Under the pieces are notes generated by a model, which was not told the origin of the DNA, did not search any database, and saw only the letters and a program-made list of their open reading frames with translations. A stretch of DNA of 64,000 bases from assembly GCF_036850765.1 (NCBI RefSeq), contig NC_089495.1, positions 208,556,347-208,620,346 of the forward strand, given 5' to 3'. Origin of the DNA: Saccopteryx bilineata. Its lineage: Eukaryota; Chordata; Mammalia; Chiroptera; Emballonuridae. Below, one piece after another: positions 22,550 to 33,620 of this stretch (within the stretch, counting starts at the first letter, position 1; every line of letters begins with the position of its first letter). A program made the position numbers and the translations under genes.

Positions 22550-23255
22550 TCATTAACACGTGGACACGTGGTTCAGCTGCACACCTTTCTGAACATACAA
22601 ATAAGCCAACGAAACATGTGGCCCTCGGTGTGCTCTATGCTCTGGCTAAGAGCCTGGTGGAAAGGTGCCCCAGCTCTGCAGGCTTGCTTAGGGATCGTCT
22701 GATCCTGGCTCTATTGGCTTGCTTAGGGATCGTCTGAGCACTTCTTTTGCAGTGAGTGTGAGAAGCTGATTTTTGTCACCTTGTGGTTCTATGTGGGTCC
22801 TATTCTCCTGTCCTCTAAGAGAGAAGGAACTTGAGCATGTCCATTCCAGCCAGCACAGATTGGCTTCCGCCGTCCTGTGAACCTTGGAGGCATGGGGAGA
22901 TGTGCTGAGGGTGTGACCACACGCACGCACACACCCGTGCACACACACACACACACCTGCACACACACACGTGCATGGGCATCAGGGTGACCAGTCCATG
23001 CCAGTTTGCCTGACTTCCCTGGTTTTAGCACTGGAAGTCCTCTGTCCCGGGGCAGCCCACAGTCCGGGCCAACCAGACAGACGGCCACCTCCTGTCTGTC
23101 CATTGCTTCCTCGTCCGTCAGCTCCTGGGAGTCACTCCTTTTCCTCTCTCTTCCTAGCAGTTTCTCAATCTCACCTCTTTGTGTCCTTTCCACCCTCTGC
23201 CCCTTGTAGCACCTGCCAAGGTCCTCCTGCACCAGGGGACACGCCTGCCACCAGG
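22550..23255. other. unique sequence with small tandem duplications
   Basis: A 37-bp duplication of GGCTTGCTTAGGGATCGTCT lies at about 22680-22740, a short CA-rich tract at 22920-22975, and a 19-20-bp duplication of ACCAGGGGACACGCCTGCC at 23231-23271. No gene. Confidence 0.6.
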
Positions 23256-23567
23256 GGACACGCCTGCCACTCCCTGTGCCATCAGTGCTCTCTCTGGAGG
23301 GCGTCTTGCTGCGTCCTCCTGGCCTTGACCTCAGCTCAAAGTCACTTCCAGGGTCCCTCGACCTTCACGGGTTCTCATCCCTCGTCCCTTTTCTGCCACA
23401 TGTGTTTGCTTCTCTTTATGAAAATGTATCATCACCTCATTGCACTCTGCTTGTTGACTGCGCCCATGCCATGAGGGTATGGACATGTCCCGTCTTGTCC
23501 ACCACTGAATCCCCAGTGACCTTCTGGGAACGTAGTAGGTGCTCAGTGAAGGACAGGTGAGCTCAGG
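23256..23567 (+). mobile_element. L2 LINE 3' fragment
   Basis: The closing part CATGAGGGTATGGACATGTC, then TTGTCCACCACTGAATCCCC and GAACGTAGTAGGTGCTCAGT is the ancient L2 3' end in plus orientation. Old and diverged; no ORF. Confidence 0.7.
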
Positions 23568-24002
23568 AAGTCTGAGGTCTGGCTTCTCCGGTGCTGACGG
23601 ACTGCAGCTCCTCGGGACCCCTCCTCCCGACTCCACAGAGCTCCCCTGACGGGAGCCGACTGACTTGAGAAGTGGGCTGTTTTATCTCCTTCCTAGATCT
23701 TATAGAAGACCTCCGTTTCTCTCTTAATTAAAAAACAAGGAGAGACAATAAAATGCATCGTTGCGGATTGGATGGGTTAAACAAGCGGCTTGACAGTTAT
23801 CTAGGAATTTAATTATAGCAAAACGGGCCTGTAACACACACATTCAGGAAGGAGGAATTGAAGAGGTCCAATAAATCATTATTTTCAAAAACAGAAGAAG
23901 CCTTTGTAATTGTCCGGTTACTGCTGATGAAACCATAAAAAGCCCACGGCGGCCGGGTGCCGAGCACCACAAGCTCTGACGTGCGGGCGTCTCTCGGAGA
24001 GG
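23568..24002. other. AT-rich island, no gene
   Basis: The stretch 23690-23960 is AT-rich and non-repetitive, with CTCTTAATTAAAAAAC, GGAATTTAATTATAGC and AATAAATCATTATTTTC. Such TAATTA-type clusters are common in conserved enhancers, but conservation cannot be judged here. Confidence 0.4.
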
Positions 24003-24146
24003 AGAGCTGCGGGGAAAGGGCAGAGCTCTGTGGCTGTGTGTCTTGCGTGGAAGGCCGTCCCTCGGGGCGGGGGAGCTGCCGGGGAAAGGGCAGAGCTCTG
24101 TGGCTGTGTGTCTTGCGCGGAAGGCCGTCCCTCGGGGCGGGGGAGC
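24003..24146. repeat. 70-bp tandem duplication, 2 copies
   Basis: Two copies, with GGGGAAAGGGCAGAGCTCTG at 24011 and 24081 and GAAGGCCGTCCCTCGGGGCG in each. They differ at only a few positions, so the duplication is recent. Confidence 0.93.
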
Positions 24147-24379
24147 TGGCCAGTGAAGACCGTTCACGCTGAGTGCATGGTCTGGCCCATCCCTGAGCAG
24201 CCGTCTCAAGGAGCAAGCAGTGGGGTGGGGGAGACGGAAAATGGATGGGACGCAGCTGCAGCCCCCAGCAGGGAACGCACCAGCCCCCGCCGGACGGGCC
24301 TGCCCCTCCTCAGGCCTCCAGAGGGCTGAGAGCGTTGTTCCGGGGCCCCCTGCCCTGGGGACGGGCAGGTACCAGGCAT

Positions 24380-24662
24380 TTCTCCCAGCCTGTCTGCTCT
24401 GGCACCTCCTTCGAATGCCAGCTTCTCAGAGAGCCCTCCTGCTTGTCCACCTGAGGAACCTCCCGCCACCACCCTCTCCTCACTGCCCATGCCGTTACCT
24501 GCTCATCTTCCTCAGACGTGTGTCGCCTGCGAGTGTGGTGTGTCTGATGGTGTATCTCCTCACCGTGGGTCTCCCCGGCTGAGCGTGAACTCGAGGAGGG
24601 GAGGGCAGGCTCTGACTTGCCACAGCCCTGCCTCCGGGCCTGGAGCAGTGCCAGGCCTGCAT
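24380..24662 (+). mobile_element. L2 LINE 3' fragment
   Basis: GCCAGCTTCTCAGAGAGCCC near the start, then GTGAACTCGAGGAGGGGAGG and GGAGCAGTGCCAGGCCTGC at the end match the L2 3' region in order. The TG-rich tract begins exactly where the element ends. Confidence 0.6.
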
Positions 24663-25180
24663 GTGCGTGTGTGTGTGCGCGCGCGCGCGTGTGTGTGAGT
24701 GTGCGTGTGTGTGGTGTGTGTGTGTGAGCGTGTGTGTGGTGTGTGTGTGTGAGCGTGTGTGTGGTGTGTGTGTGAGCGTGTGTGTGGTGTGTGTGTGTGG
24801 TGTATGTGTGGTGTGTGAGCGTGTGTGAGTGTGTGTGAGCGTGTGTGTGGTGTGTGTGTGTGAGCGTGTGTGGTGTGTGTGTGTGAGCGTGTGTGTGGTG
24901 TGTGTGTGAGTGTGTGTGTGCGTGTGTGGTGTGTGTGGTGTGTGAGCGTGTGTGTGTGTGTGCGTGTGTGTGTGGTGTGTGTGTGGTGTGTGTGTGAGCG
25001 TGTGTGGTGTGTGTGTGAGTGTGTGTGTGAGCGTGTGTGTGGTGTGTGTGTGGTGTGTGAGCGTGTGTGAGTGTGTGTGTGTGAGCATGTGTGGTGTGTG
25101 TGTGAGCGTGTGTGTATGTGGTGTGTGTGTGTGAGCATGTGTGTGGTGTGTGTGTGAGCGTGTGTGTGGTGTGTGTGTGT
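24661..25180. repeat. TG-rich compound satellite
   Basis: About 520 bp of (TG)n blocks broken by GGTGTG and GAGCGTG interruptions, with a GCGCGCGCG stretch near its start. Repeated 22-30-bp modules (GTGTGTGGTGTGTGTGTGAG) show it behaves as a minisatellite as well as a dinucleotide run. Z-DNA-prone. Confidence 0.97.
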
Positions 25181-26369
25181 AGTAGTTAATGGGGTGCAGC
25201 AGGACACCACTCTCTGCCTGACTTGGAAATAGAGGCTTCCCCACGCGTCTGCTCCTCAGAGAAGTCAGAGTGTGGTTGGGAGGGTGGGTTCCCAGTGGGG
25301 GCCTCCACCCTGCCCAAGATCTGTAGGAGGGTCCACGGATTGCGGCCATAATTTGTTTTCAACCTTTTAAAGCATTTATGGAGGGCAAGACCCTGTGAGA
25401 CGACTCTCACTGTGTACACACGTACACACATACGTGTGGATGCACATACATACCCACAAAGTATACATGTAACAGCATTACACGCGTGTATGTGTCATAC
25501 AAGATGCATACACCTGTAACGTTACACGTATATTCATATAGCACAAGATGTGCACATGTTCTCCGTAGTCATATTGTGGTTGTTAGTGAGCGTATTATAC
25601 GAGTCATCAGTGTGAATCATCATATGTAACTGGCCCACTCCTGCATACGTCACCAGTTCTGGTCAGTGAGCTGTGGGAAGGGTTGGCAGGCGTCCCTCCT
25701 GGGGCGCACCCTTCCCTGTTGCTGTGGGACCCAGGAGAGCCCTCCCTTCTTCCGTGACCCCCCGGGAGGCAAGGAAGCTGCTCCATCCGCCTGGCTCCTT
25801 CCTGGGCAGGAGCCTCGCAGAGCCCAGCTGCGCCCCTGCCTTCCGAGAGTGTGTCCCTGCGTCAGAAACAGACGTGCGCTGGGCTGGGCCCCTGTGGTCA
25901 GGAGACTGTAACTCTGACACCATAGTTAACAGGTCGGTCCATCCTGACTTACAGAGTTTTATTGAGTGTTTTTTTCCTTTATGTAAAAGTAAAGTAAAGC
26001 ATAAAAACTGCTATGTCACAAAAATCAGTGAAACTCACCCAAACCATAACACTAAGAGACTTGATGTTGCAGAGAATATCCCTGCAGCGTGTTTGTGTGT
26101 GTGCACGTGTGTAGCTGTGTGTGTGTGCGTGCCTGTAAATAATACATGCGACAGAGAGAGCTGGCCGTGCGCCCGCGTGCCTGACTCGGTGTTGAATCAC
26201 GGTCGGCCTGCAGGCTTTCGAATCTTCCAGCCTTCCCAGGTGAGCAGATTGGAGCCCACGGCTGGTCTGGATGTGCCTCAGGTCTCTGAGTCGAAAACAG
26301 AGGTGCCTGGCCCCAACTCTGCGGCCAATCCCGAAGAGCACTGTGACCACTCCCGCTGGCTGCATCCTC
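25181..26369. other. unique sequence, no gene
   Basis: A degenerate ACATAC-rich stretch lies at about 25415-25560, an AT-rich stretch at about 25945-26090 and a short TG run near 26090-26130. No gene recognised. Confidence 0.5.
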
Positions 26370-26379
26370 CCTCTCTCTT

Positions 26380-26430
<51 letters not shown>
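26370..26430. repeat. (CT)n microsatellite
   Basis: A near-perfect CT run of about 60 bp. Confidence 0.96.
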
Positions 26431-26431
<1 letters not shown>

Positions 26432-29400
26432 GGTTTCCCCTGACGGCAGGCGCTGGCTTCAGTTTACTTGTTACCCGAGAGCGTGGTGCACAGGAGGGAT
26501 TTCTAAGTGCCGTCTCCTTTGAGGAGCGGAGTCATCCTTCACCTTCCTCCGCACTCTCCTCCCCTCTGGTCTTCAGGTTGCGGGCATACCCTCAGGCTGT
26601 CTTGTTCCTCTAAAGACAGGAAGTCATTTCCCAGCCCCAGGTGCTTCTCTGTGGATTAAAGCAGGCCCTTCAAATTGCTGCGCCAGGACCCACGTGCGGC
26701 AGTGCCAGCGTTGTTGTCTGAGCTGCGCGCCCCACGGCCAGTTTTCTGTTCCCCCTGCAGACCTCCTGGGGGGAAGCTTCCAGAGCCAGGGCCCAGGGCG
26801 TGTGGAATGGTCACCTCCCAGAAGGGCCACCCTCACCCCGACCCTGGGACGTGTCACCGTGACTGTCACACAGCAGAGTCCCGCGAGATCACTTTCCTTA
26901 TCTTCGGGGAGCGATTTGGTGACTGGCACTCAGCGTTCACAGAGCAGCCACGGTGGAGGAGGAGCCGTGAAGACTGGGTTTGTCCCCGTTGTCCCGACAG
27001 GGTTGGCACCGAGCTGTGGCCTTCCGTCCAGGGGACAGCTGTGCGTGTCTGCCCGCACCTCCGTCCCGTTTTCCTTTCTGGAACTGCCCTGCTCGCGCCC
27101 TTCGTCTGGTGCTCTGGGTGGGAGCTGACTGTACCCTCCACCGAGAGCCGATTGGCCCAGCCTAGCTCCTCGGGTTAGTCCACGTGTCGGCCACAGTCAC
27201 TTGCGCAGCGATGAGCTTCATACGCAGCAGTCAGTGCAGCGAGCCCTGAGACTTGTGCCGGGTCCCTGGTGACTCTGCTGGCACGGCCGCGTGGGAGGTG
27301 AGCCGGAGCTGCTGGTGGTCCTCTGAGCCACCCCGGGGGGGCCTGGCCCAGACGCAGGTCGGAGGACATGCCGGGCTCCGCCCTGCCATTGGCCCTGCCC
27401 TGAGCTGCCGGGTCACGGGGGCCAGTAATTTTGTTGGTTTTCAACAAGCCAGTTGTGTCCAGTTCCTGTCACTTATACCTGAAGGAAAGAGTCCCTCCTA
27501 AGACGCCAGCCCCTCACTGCCCAGTGCTGGGCTCCCTGATGCTCGTGAGGCTGGGCCTGGCGCTCGGAGCTGACGGAGGGGTTCGCAGGAGGTGACTGGC
27601 ATTTCTGGAAGGTGTTCCTCTAGTGACAGTCGAGCCAAGCGACTCCTGATGCCCCCTGAATGCACCACCAGGACAGTCACGCACAAGTGCCCGGTCTGTC
27701 CCGGCAGACGGGGGCACCAGCTCCCTCTCAGCCGAAGTCCCCGCACGGGACAGACCTGCTGGTGTCCCGTCTCCTGCTGCCTCTGAGGACGCAGAGCACT
27801 CCGACGCCGGGCGCCTCACGGTCCGTTCCGTGGTTCTGCTGTTTATTCTCTGCTGGCCCGGGCTCCGGTGCCCACGGCGGGCTGTGTCCGGTACCCGGGG
27901 ACCGGGTGGGGCACTGCCCACTGGGTGTTCAGTGTCTTCATCTTAAAGAAGAGAGCAAGTCAAGACCGTCCTCAGGAATTCCAGCGTGTGAGTGACAGAC
28001 AGGATGCCTCTGAGTGGGGCTCACACGGGGGGGGGGGGCTGGTCCGAGTAAAGCCGGGCGGACCTGGTGCCGCAGGGACCCCAGACCTCCTCACTCCACC
28101 TGAGCCCCCGTCCCCCCCCAGGCAGGGACGGCGTGACTGTGGCCCATCAGCTGGCCACAGGACCCTTGTTCGGGGAGGACTTGTTGAGATGACATGTTCC
28201 GCAGAGCGCTTCTCGGGAGTGTTGTCAGGACGAAGCTGCACAAGGGTCTCCCGTCCCCCGCTTCAGCCGGAAGTCCTCGGGCGAGTGTGCAGGGCTGGAG
28301 ACGGCAGCAGCTGCAGGAGCGGGCGCCACCGCCCACTGCCCACCGCGCTCGCCCCTAAGCTCCGGGAGGGCCACTGGGGGCTGGCCCGCTGCCACCCTGT
28401 CTGCAGCGCCGACCACGGTGCCTGCTGCCGGCCTGGCCCTCCAGGGTGCCCGTGGGCAGAGGGGGTGGACGGTGAGGGTCGCAGCCACGTCCGCTCGGCG
28501 CGGGACGGGGTGTGGAGGTGGGGAATTTCCGTAGCCTCCGAAAGACTTCGATGTGAAGTGGGGGATTACTTGTTCTCTGCGTAGCTTTAGAAGCCAGAAC
28601 TGGGGTCACTTTGTGGAATTGTCAGGGAAGAGGAACTCAGCTCAGGATAAAAGAGGCTTTCCTGGCCATTGGCTGACGGTCAGCGAATGTCGGGCTGCCT
28701 CCAAAGGGTTTACAGCGGAGTGAGGTCTTGCCCTCTCTGACCGGACAGGAAGTCCCTGAGTCTGCATTCAGAGTGAAATTACCATATGTTGTCCCTCTGT
28801 CACTTTATCTGTGATCAAGCTGTTTCTGAAAGCTGCTGGCATTGAACTCTGTGTTTACAGAGCTGACTGCAAATATTTGAGGGTATTGGCAGTGTTTATT
28901 TATTTGCCCCGAGAAGCCCTGAATCCGAGCTACTGGGTACAGTTTGGTTTTCTTTTATAAATTCAGCATCTATCATAGTAAAAGAATGAACTGGAAGCGT
29001 TGAAAGCAAAGTGTGTCTTCCACTTGCAGAGCTAAAAGAGTCCCGGTGTCTGAAACCAGCTCGCAGATGTTTCCATACACACAGAAACAAGTGTATCCTG
29101 CACACACGCACATAAATGAGTCTTCTCCCTCCCGGCCAGTTCCCCTGCTGACGCCTTGCACCGTGTGGTCCATGGGATACAATTGATGAGCCGCTGCTGA
29201 TACATTGTTACTGAGAAAGCCCACAGGTTGCATTAGCATTAGCATTCGCTCTGGTCTTGTGCAGTCTGTGGGTTTTCACCCACGTGTAATGATACGCAGC
29301 CACCATGGCAGTGTCACGCGGAAGAGTGTCACTGTCCTAACTCCTGTGGTGGTGTTAAGAATAGAGGGGCACTGTGGGACTCTTGAGGGGCTCCACCGGG

Positions 29401-29433
29401 GCATTGTGGGGCTATTGAACACATAGTCTGGGG
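26431..29433. other. unique intergenic sequence, GC-rich then AT-rich
   Basis: The region 26640-28520 is GC-rich with many long chance frames on both strands. The stretch 28340-28440 vaguely resembles an L2 3' end. The region 28790-29330 is AT-richer. A G-run lies at 28027-28037. No exon, promoter or domain recognised. Confidence 0.5.
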
Positions 29434-29822
29434 CCTCGTGGGACAGGGCCGAGGGGGTATTTGTAGCTCGGTCTGCGTCCCCACAGCCGCGCCCCCAGGG
29501 CCGAGGGGGTATTTGTAGCTCAGTCTGCGTCCCCACAGCCGTGCCCCCAGGGCCTGGGGGCTGAGGGGGTATTTGTAGCTCCGTCTGCGTCCCCACAGCC
29601 GCGCCCCCAGGGCCGAGGGGGTATTTGTAGCTCGGTCTGCGTCCCCACAGCTGCGCCCCCAGGGCCTGGGGGCTGAGGGGGTATTTGTAGCTCCGTCTGT
29701 GTCCCCACAGCCGCACCCCCAGGGCTGAGGGGGTATTTGTAGCTCGGTCTGCGTCCCCACAGCCGCACCCCCAGGGCCTGGGGGCCGAGGGGGTATTTGT
29801 AGCTCCGTCTGCGTCCCCACAG
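29434..29822. repeat. 52/60-bp alternating minisatellite (112-bp higher-order unit)
   Basis: Units contain GAGGGGGTATTTGTAGCTC and GTCTGCGTCCCCACAGCC. The starts of GAGGGGGTA fall at 29451, 29503, 29563, 29615, 29675, 29727 and 29787, giving spacings 52, 60, 52, 60, 52 and 60. The 60-bp units differ by an extra CTGGGGGC block. The array is three repeats of a 112-bp dimer plus an end copy. Confidence 0.97.
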
Positions 29823-30275
29823 AGACAGAAACCGTTTGGCTGGTTGACGCTGAGCCGGGGTTAGTGCCGTATGATTCCTCGCACCGTGGGGATTGATCGA
29901 TGTCCTGGACCAGGCCTGAGCCAGACAGCAAACCTCTTGAGAGAGGTTTCATAAGCTCCAAATGACATAAATTCTCAGGGCCCCTCCCATCACTTTCCTG
30001 CCTGGCCAGCACTGCCTCGATCCACAGTGTGTGTGTGTGTGGGGGGGGGTGAGGTAGGAAGAGGAGAGGAGAGAAGCAATAGAGACATGGGTGGTCGTCC
30101 CAGCTCGTCCCAAGAGGTCTGAGCTTGTCGTTAGCACTCTCAGTAACCCGTGTCCACACTGCCTGGGCTCCTTGCTGTACCCTGAGTCCCTGATCCTAGA
30201 CGGGAGAGACCAGGGGTCCTGCAGGTATGGCCCCGGAGCAGCAGCATCGCCTGGCCTCCTGAGTCAGGGGTGCTG
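29823..30275. other. unique spacer
   Basis: A short GT run followed by G-run lies at 30028-30051. Nothing else recognised. Confidence 0.5.
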
Positions 30276-30572
30276 AGGTGGGGGTGGGGCTGGGAGGGTG
30301 GGGGGGTTCCCAGGGGGTGGGGGTGGGGGGGCGGGGGGGTTCCCAGGGGGTGGGGGTGGGAGGGTGGGGGGGTTCCCAGGGGGTGGGGATGGGGGGGCGG
30401 GGGGTTCCCAGGGGGTGGGGGTGGGGGTGGAGGTGGGAGGGCGGGGGGGTTCCCGGGGTGGGGGTGGGAGGGTGGGGGGGTTCCCAGGGGGTGGGGGGGT
30501 GGGGTGAGGGTGGGAGGGTGGGGGTTCCCAGGGGGTGGGGGTGGGGGTGGGGGCGGGGGGGTTCCCAGCAGG
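30276..30572. repeat. G-rich minisatellite, 8-9 copies
   Basis: Units of about 32-50 bp with GTTCCCAGGGGGTGGGGGTG and long G-runs. Almost every unit has four or more runs of at least three G, so the + strand is strongly quadruplex-prone. The complementary frames read as proline-rich, an artefact. Confidence 0.96.
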
Positions 30573-31572
30573 TGGGCTGTAGCTGTGGGAGAGCCACCAG
30601 GGGACACAGCACATCACTCTCATCCCTAGCCTTGCTCACAGAGGGCTCTCAATTTCCTGGTGAGCTGGGCTACTCTAAATTAGCCGAGAACCAGAAGGTG
30701 AAGGGAAGCCATTGTGCAGACGGCAGACCGTTCAGGGCGGACGAGGAATGGAGTAGTGGTCACTGCCGCGAACCTGCACAGCTAGTAATTCCAGGTCCTG
30801 AGTGGAACTGAGAAAATAGACTTTAAGAGAAATAGGGTGGGGTTAGGAGGCCTCTGCAATGCTGAGGGCAAGAACAGAGTGCGCTCTCTACCCCTCACCC
30901 TGCTTTACTTACAGGGCAAAGTGAGATCATTAGCAAATCAATGATATCTCTGATCACATTTCCAAGGCAACCCAAGAAGTCTACCAAGTGCAGAAAACCC
31001 TCATCATACATAGCATCTTAACTTCACAAAACAAAGGATGAAAAGGAAATCGCCTCAAGTCTTTCTGAGGGAGAGGGGGGACAGGACCAGTATAAACAAT
31101 CCAGCACCACAGCTAACATGGAGGTGTGGAAAAAAATAGCTTTTAGCAACTTCACTCAGCAAGTGAGGCGGGTGGTTGGGCAGACTGTCAGCTCACTGCC
31201 AGTTCCCTACACCTCTGTCCCCCAAAACTCTAAACTGCAAAAACTCTATTGGCTTGCGGTCCCCAACAGGTCACAGAGCAGGACTCGGGCCCGACATCAG
31301 GTTCAAATTCAAGCCAGCGGCTCCTAGCTGGGTGCTCCGGACACATCTCGTAACTTCTTTGTATCTCCGTTTTCTCTTTTATAAAAACAGTGGCCTCGAA
31401 TACCTGCCTTCTGGAGATGCCAGTACACGGGTAGAGCAGCGAGAGGCTGCCTGGCAAAGGCTGGTGGTTGTTGGCGGTTTTCTTTATCTGAACTAAGACT
31501 GCTTTCAGCTCTGCTCCCCGTGAGTGCCGCGTCTCAGCCTCCACAGCCCCAGTGTGCAGACCACAAACAGAG
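30573..31572. other. unique sequence
   Basis: AT-richer at 30900-31120. No repeat or gene recognised. Confidence 0.5.
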
Positions 31573-32125
31573 ACCACCCTCTCTGTCCTCATCACAGGCA
31601 CCGTCACCCTCTCTGTCCTCATCACAGGCGCCGTCACCCTCTCTGTCCCCATCACAGGCGCCGTCACCCTCTCTGTCCCCATCACAGGCGCCGTCACCCT
31701 CTCTGTCCTCATCACAGGCGCCGTCACCCTCTCTGTCCTCATCACAGGCGCCGTCACCCTCTCTGTCCTCATCACAGGCGCTGTCACCCTCTCTGTCCTC
31801 AGGAGGAGCGCAGTCACCCTCTCTGTCCTCACCACAGGCGCCGTCACCCTCTCTGTCCTCAGGAGGAGCGCCGTCACCCTCTCTGTCCTCATCACAGGCG
31901 CCGTCACCCTCTCTGTCCTCAGGAGGAGCGCAGTCACCCTCTCTGTCCTCACCACAGGCGCCGTCACCCTCTCTGTCCTCAGGAGGAGCGCAGTCAGATC
32001 CCAGGGACAGGCGCCGTCACCCTCTCTGTCCTCATCACAGGCGCCGTCACCCTCTCTGTCCTCACCACAGGCGCCGTCACCCTCTCTGTCCTCAGGAGGA
32101 GCGCAGTCAGATCCCAGGGACAGGC
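31573..32125. repeat. 30-bp minisatellite, about 18 copies
   Basis: Units contain CACCCTCTCTGTCCTC followed by one of three variable segments: ATCACAGGCGCCGT, ACCACAGGCGCCGT or AGGAGGAGCGCAGT. The first eight or so copies use the ATCACAGG type; then the types alternate. The segment CAGTCAGATCCCAGGGACAG interrupts the array once (31991) and closes it (32104). A period of 30 leaves all frames open on both strands, which explains the long serine/proline- and threonine/valine-rich frames. Confidence 0.97.
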
Positions 32126-32690
32126 TGTGAGGTATTTTACCCGCCGAGAAGGAAGGAAGGGGACGGAGCCGCGCAGTGTGGAATAGTAAAAGGCTTTATT
32201 GAGTACAGAGTGCACATCCCGCCCGGCGAGGTTCCCTGGCCCCGAGGAAAGATGGAGGCCAGGGAAGTTGCAAGTGGTGACCCGTGTGGGAGATATTTAA
32301 AGGGTCCCTAGGGGGGTCGAGCTAATATGACGTGGTGAAATCTCACTGGCTGGTAGACGGTCGCTGTTTTCCAAAGGGTTCCTGGGAAGTTTCTTTTGGC
32401 GCACTTGGTTGTGGGAGGTCCTAGCCAAAGTTCCCGGGTCTGACCTTTCCCCACTATCCACCGACCTTACACAGGCGCCTGGTGAAAACAAAGGAGCAGT
32501 TGTCTTTCTCGCCCAGGACTCTGGAGACGGCAGGTGTGGAAACCTGTCTCACGGAGACCACTCTCTTTTAGGTCATGCAGTAGAGCTGGGTCACTTGGGA
32601 GTCCCTCTCTGGGACGGGCTGCAGGAGGGGCCTGGCTCTCAGGCCAGAGGGGACGGCCTCAGACCACTCTGTGAGGACTAATCAGGAGGT
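32126..32690 (-). mobile_element. possible solitary endogenous-retrovirus LTR
   Basis: Read on the minus strand, the segment has LTR-like order: a TATA-like CTTTAAATAT at 32303-32294, then about 95 bp later AATAAA (32200-32195), then about 70 bp of GC-rich sequence ending in CCTCACA at 32126. No internal retroviral coding region is seen. The upstream (right) end and a target duplication could not be fixed, so the boundary near 32690 is a guess. It may be another promoter-like repeat. Confidence 0.35.
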
Positions 32691-32754
32691 GTCGAGACCA
32701 GAGATCTTAGAGAAGCAACCAGTGAGTGCACAACTAAGTGAAAACGAGTTGATG

Positions 32755-32849
32755 CCCCCCCCCTCTCTCTCTCCCTCTCTCTCTCTCTCTCTCCCCCTCC
32801 CTCTCTCTCTCTCTCTCTCTCCCCCCCTCCCTCTCTCTCTCTCTCTCTC
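32755..32849. repeat. (CT)n / CCCT-rich microsatellite
   Basis: CT runs broken by three C-rich blocks. Confidence 0.95.
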
Positions 32850-33409
32850 AAGTCACTGGAAGAATTAACAACAGTTGTTGTTGTTTTTTTTAAAAAACCC
32901 CAGAAAACTGGAGATCTTGTGCTTTGAGGAAAATCGGGGTCATGTTAGCAAGAACCGTCCGTCCCCTCCCCCAATTCCATGGTGCAGGCCTGTGGGTGTC
33001 GGTGACAATCGCCACGAGGCTGGACCGGGGGCGCTCCTCTGGGGACACACACCTCCCACAGGCTGGAGCTGGAAGCGGGTTTCTTCCGTCTGGGAGACGG
33101 GGGTCCTGTGGACACAAGGTACTGCTGCTCCTGTAACCACGGAAGTGTCTCCCCTGCTTGGTCACCTTCCTCCCTGCCCGAGGCACCTGCTGTAGTCGCT
33201 TTGGGAGCCGTGGCCTCGGAGGGATCTTCTTTGGATGAAGATTAAGGTCAGGCCAGAGAGCATAACTCTCAGAGGTAAAATTGCTTTAAAATAATAATAA
33301 TAAAAAAAACCCACCAAGTAACTCCCATACATCTCACTTTTCACCCATTCCAGGATTGGAGCAGATCATTATGCCTTTACTGAGCCCGAGATAAAATAGT
33401 ATCCATAGC
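32850..33409. other. unique spacer
   Basis: Includes an A/T-rich stretch at 33275-33310. No gene. Confidence 0.5.
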
Positions 33410-33620
33410 AGTTCATCGTCATTAAGCTCCTGCTACGTACCACTTCTCGTGTCTTAAGCAACACATTTAATCTTTACAAAAATCCCATGAGGAAAGTGTA
33501 GGCATCACCTCAGGGGCAGATGAGAGAATTGAGGCACAGAGAGGTTAAGGAATATTTTCAAAATCACACAGCTCTGGGTGGAGGGAGATTTAAACAGGGA
33601 TCTGAGTTGTTTGCTGGTCT
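33410..33620 (-). mobile_element. MIR SINE
   Basis: Reverse-strand MIR: CACATTTAATCTTTACAAAA, ATCCCATGAGGAAAGTG, GAATTGAGGCACAGAGAGG and AAAATCACACAGCTCTGGG in order. Fairly complete. Confidence 0.82.

Noticed and set aside
21673..22737. A 354-codon proline/histidine-rich frame
   Set aside because: It is the C-rich satellite at 21703-22549 translated; the complement gives an equally long Gly/Val/Trp frame.
24495..25349. A His/Thr-rich frame of 284 codons
   Set aside because: Translation of the TG-rich satellite at 24661-25180.
31230..32311. Serine/proline-rich and Thr/Val/Arg-rich frames of 190-263 codons
   Set aside because: The 30-bp period keeps every frame open.
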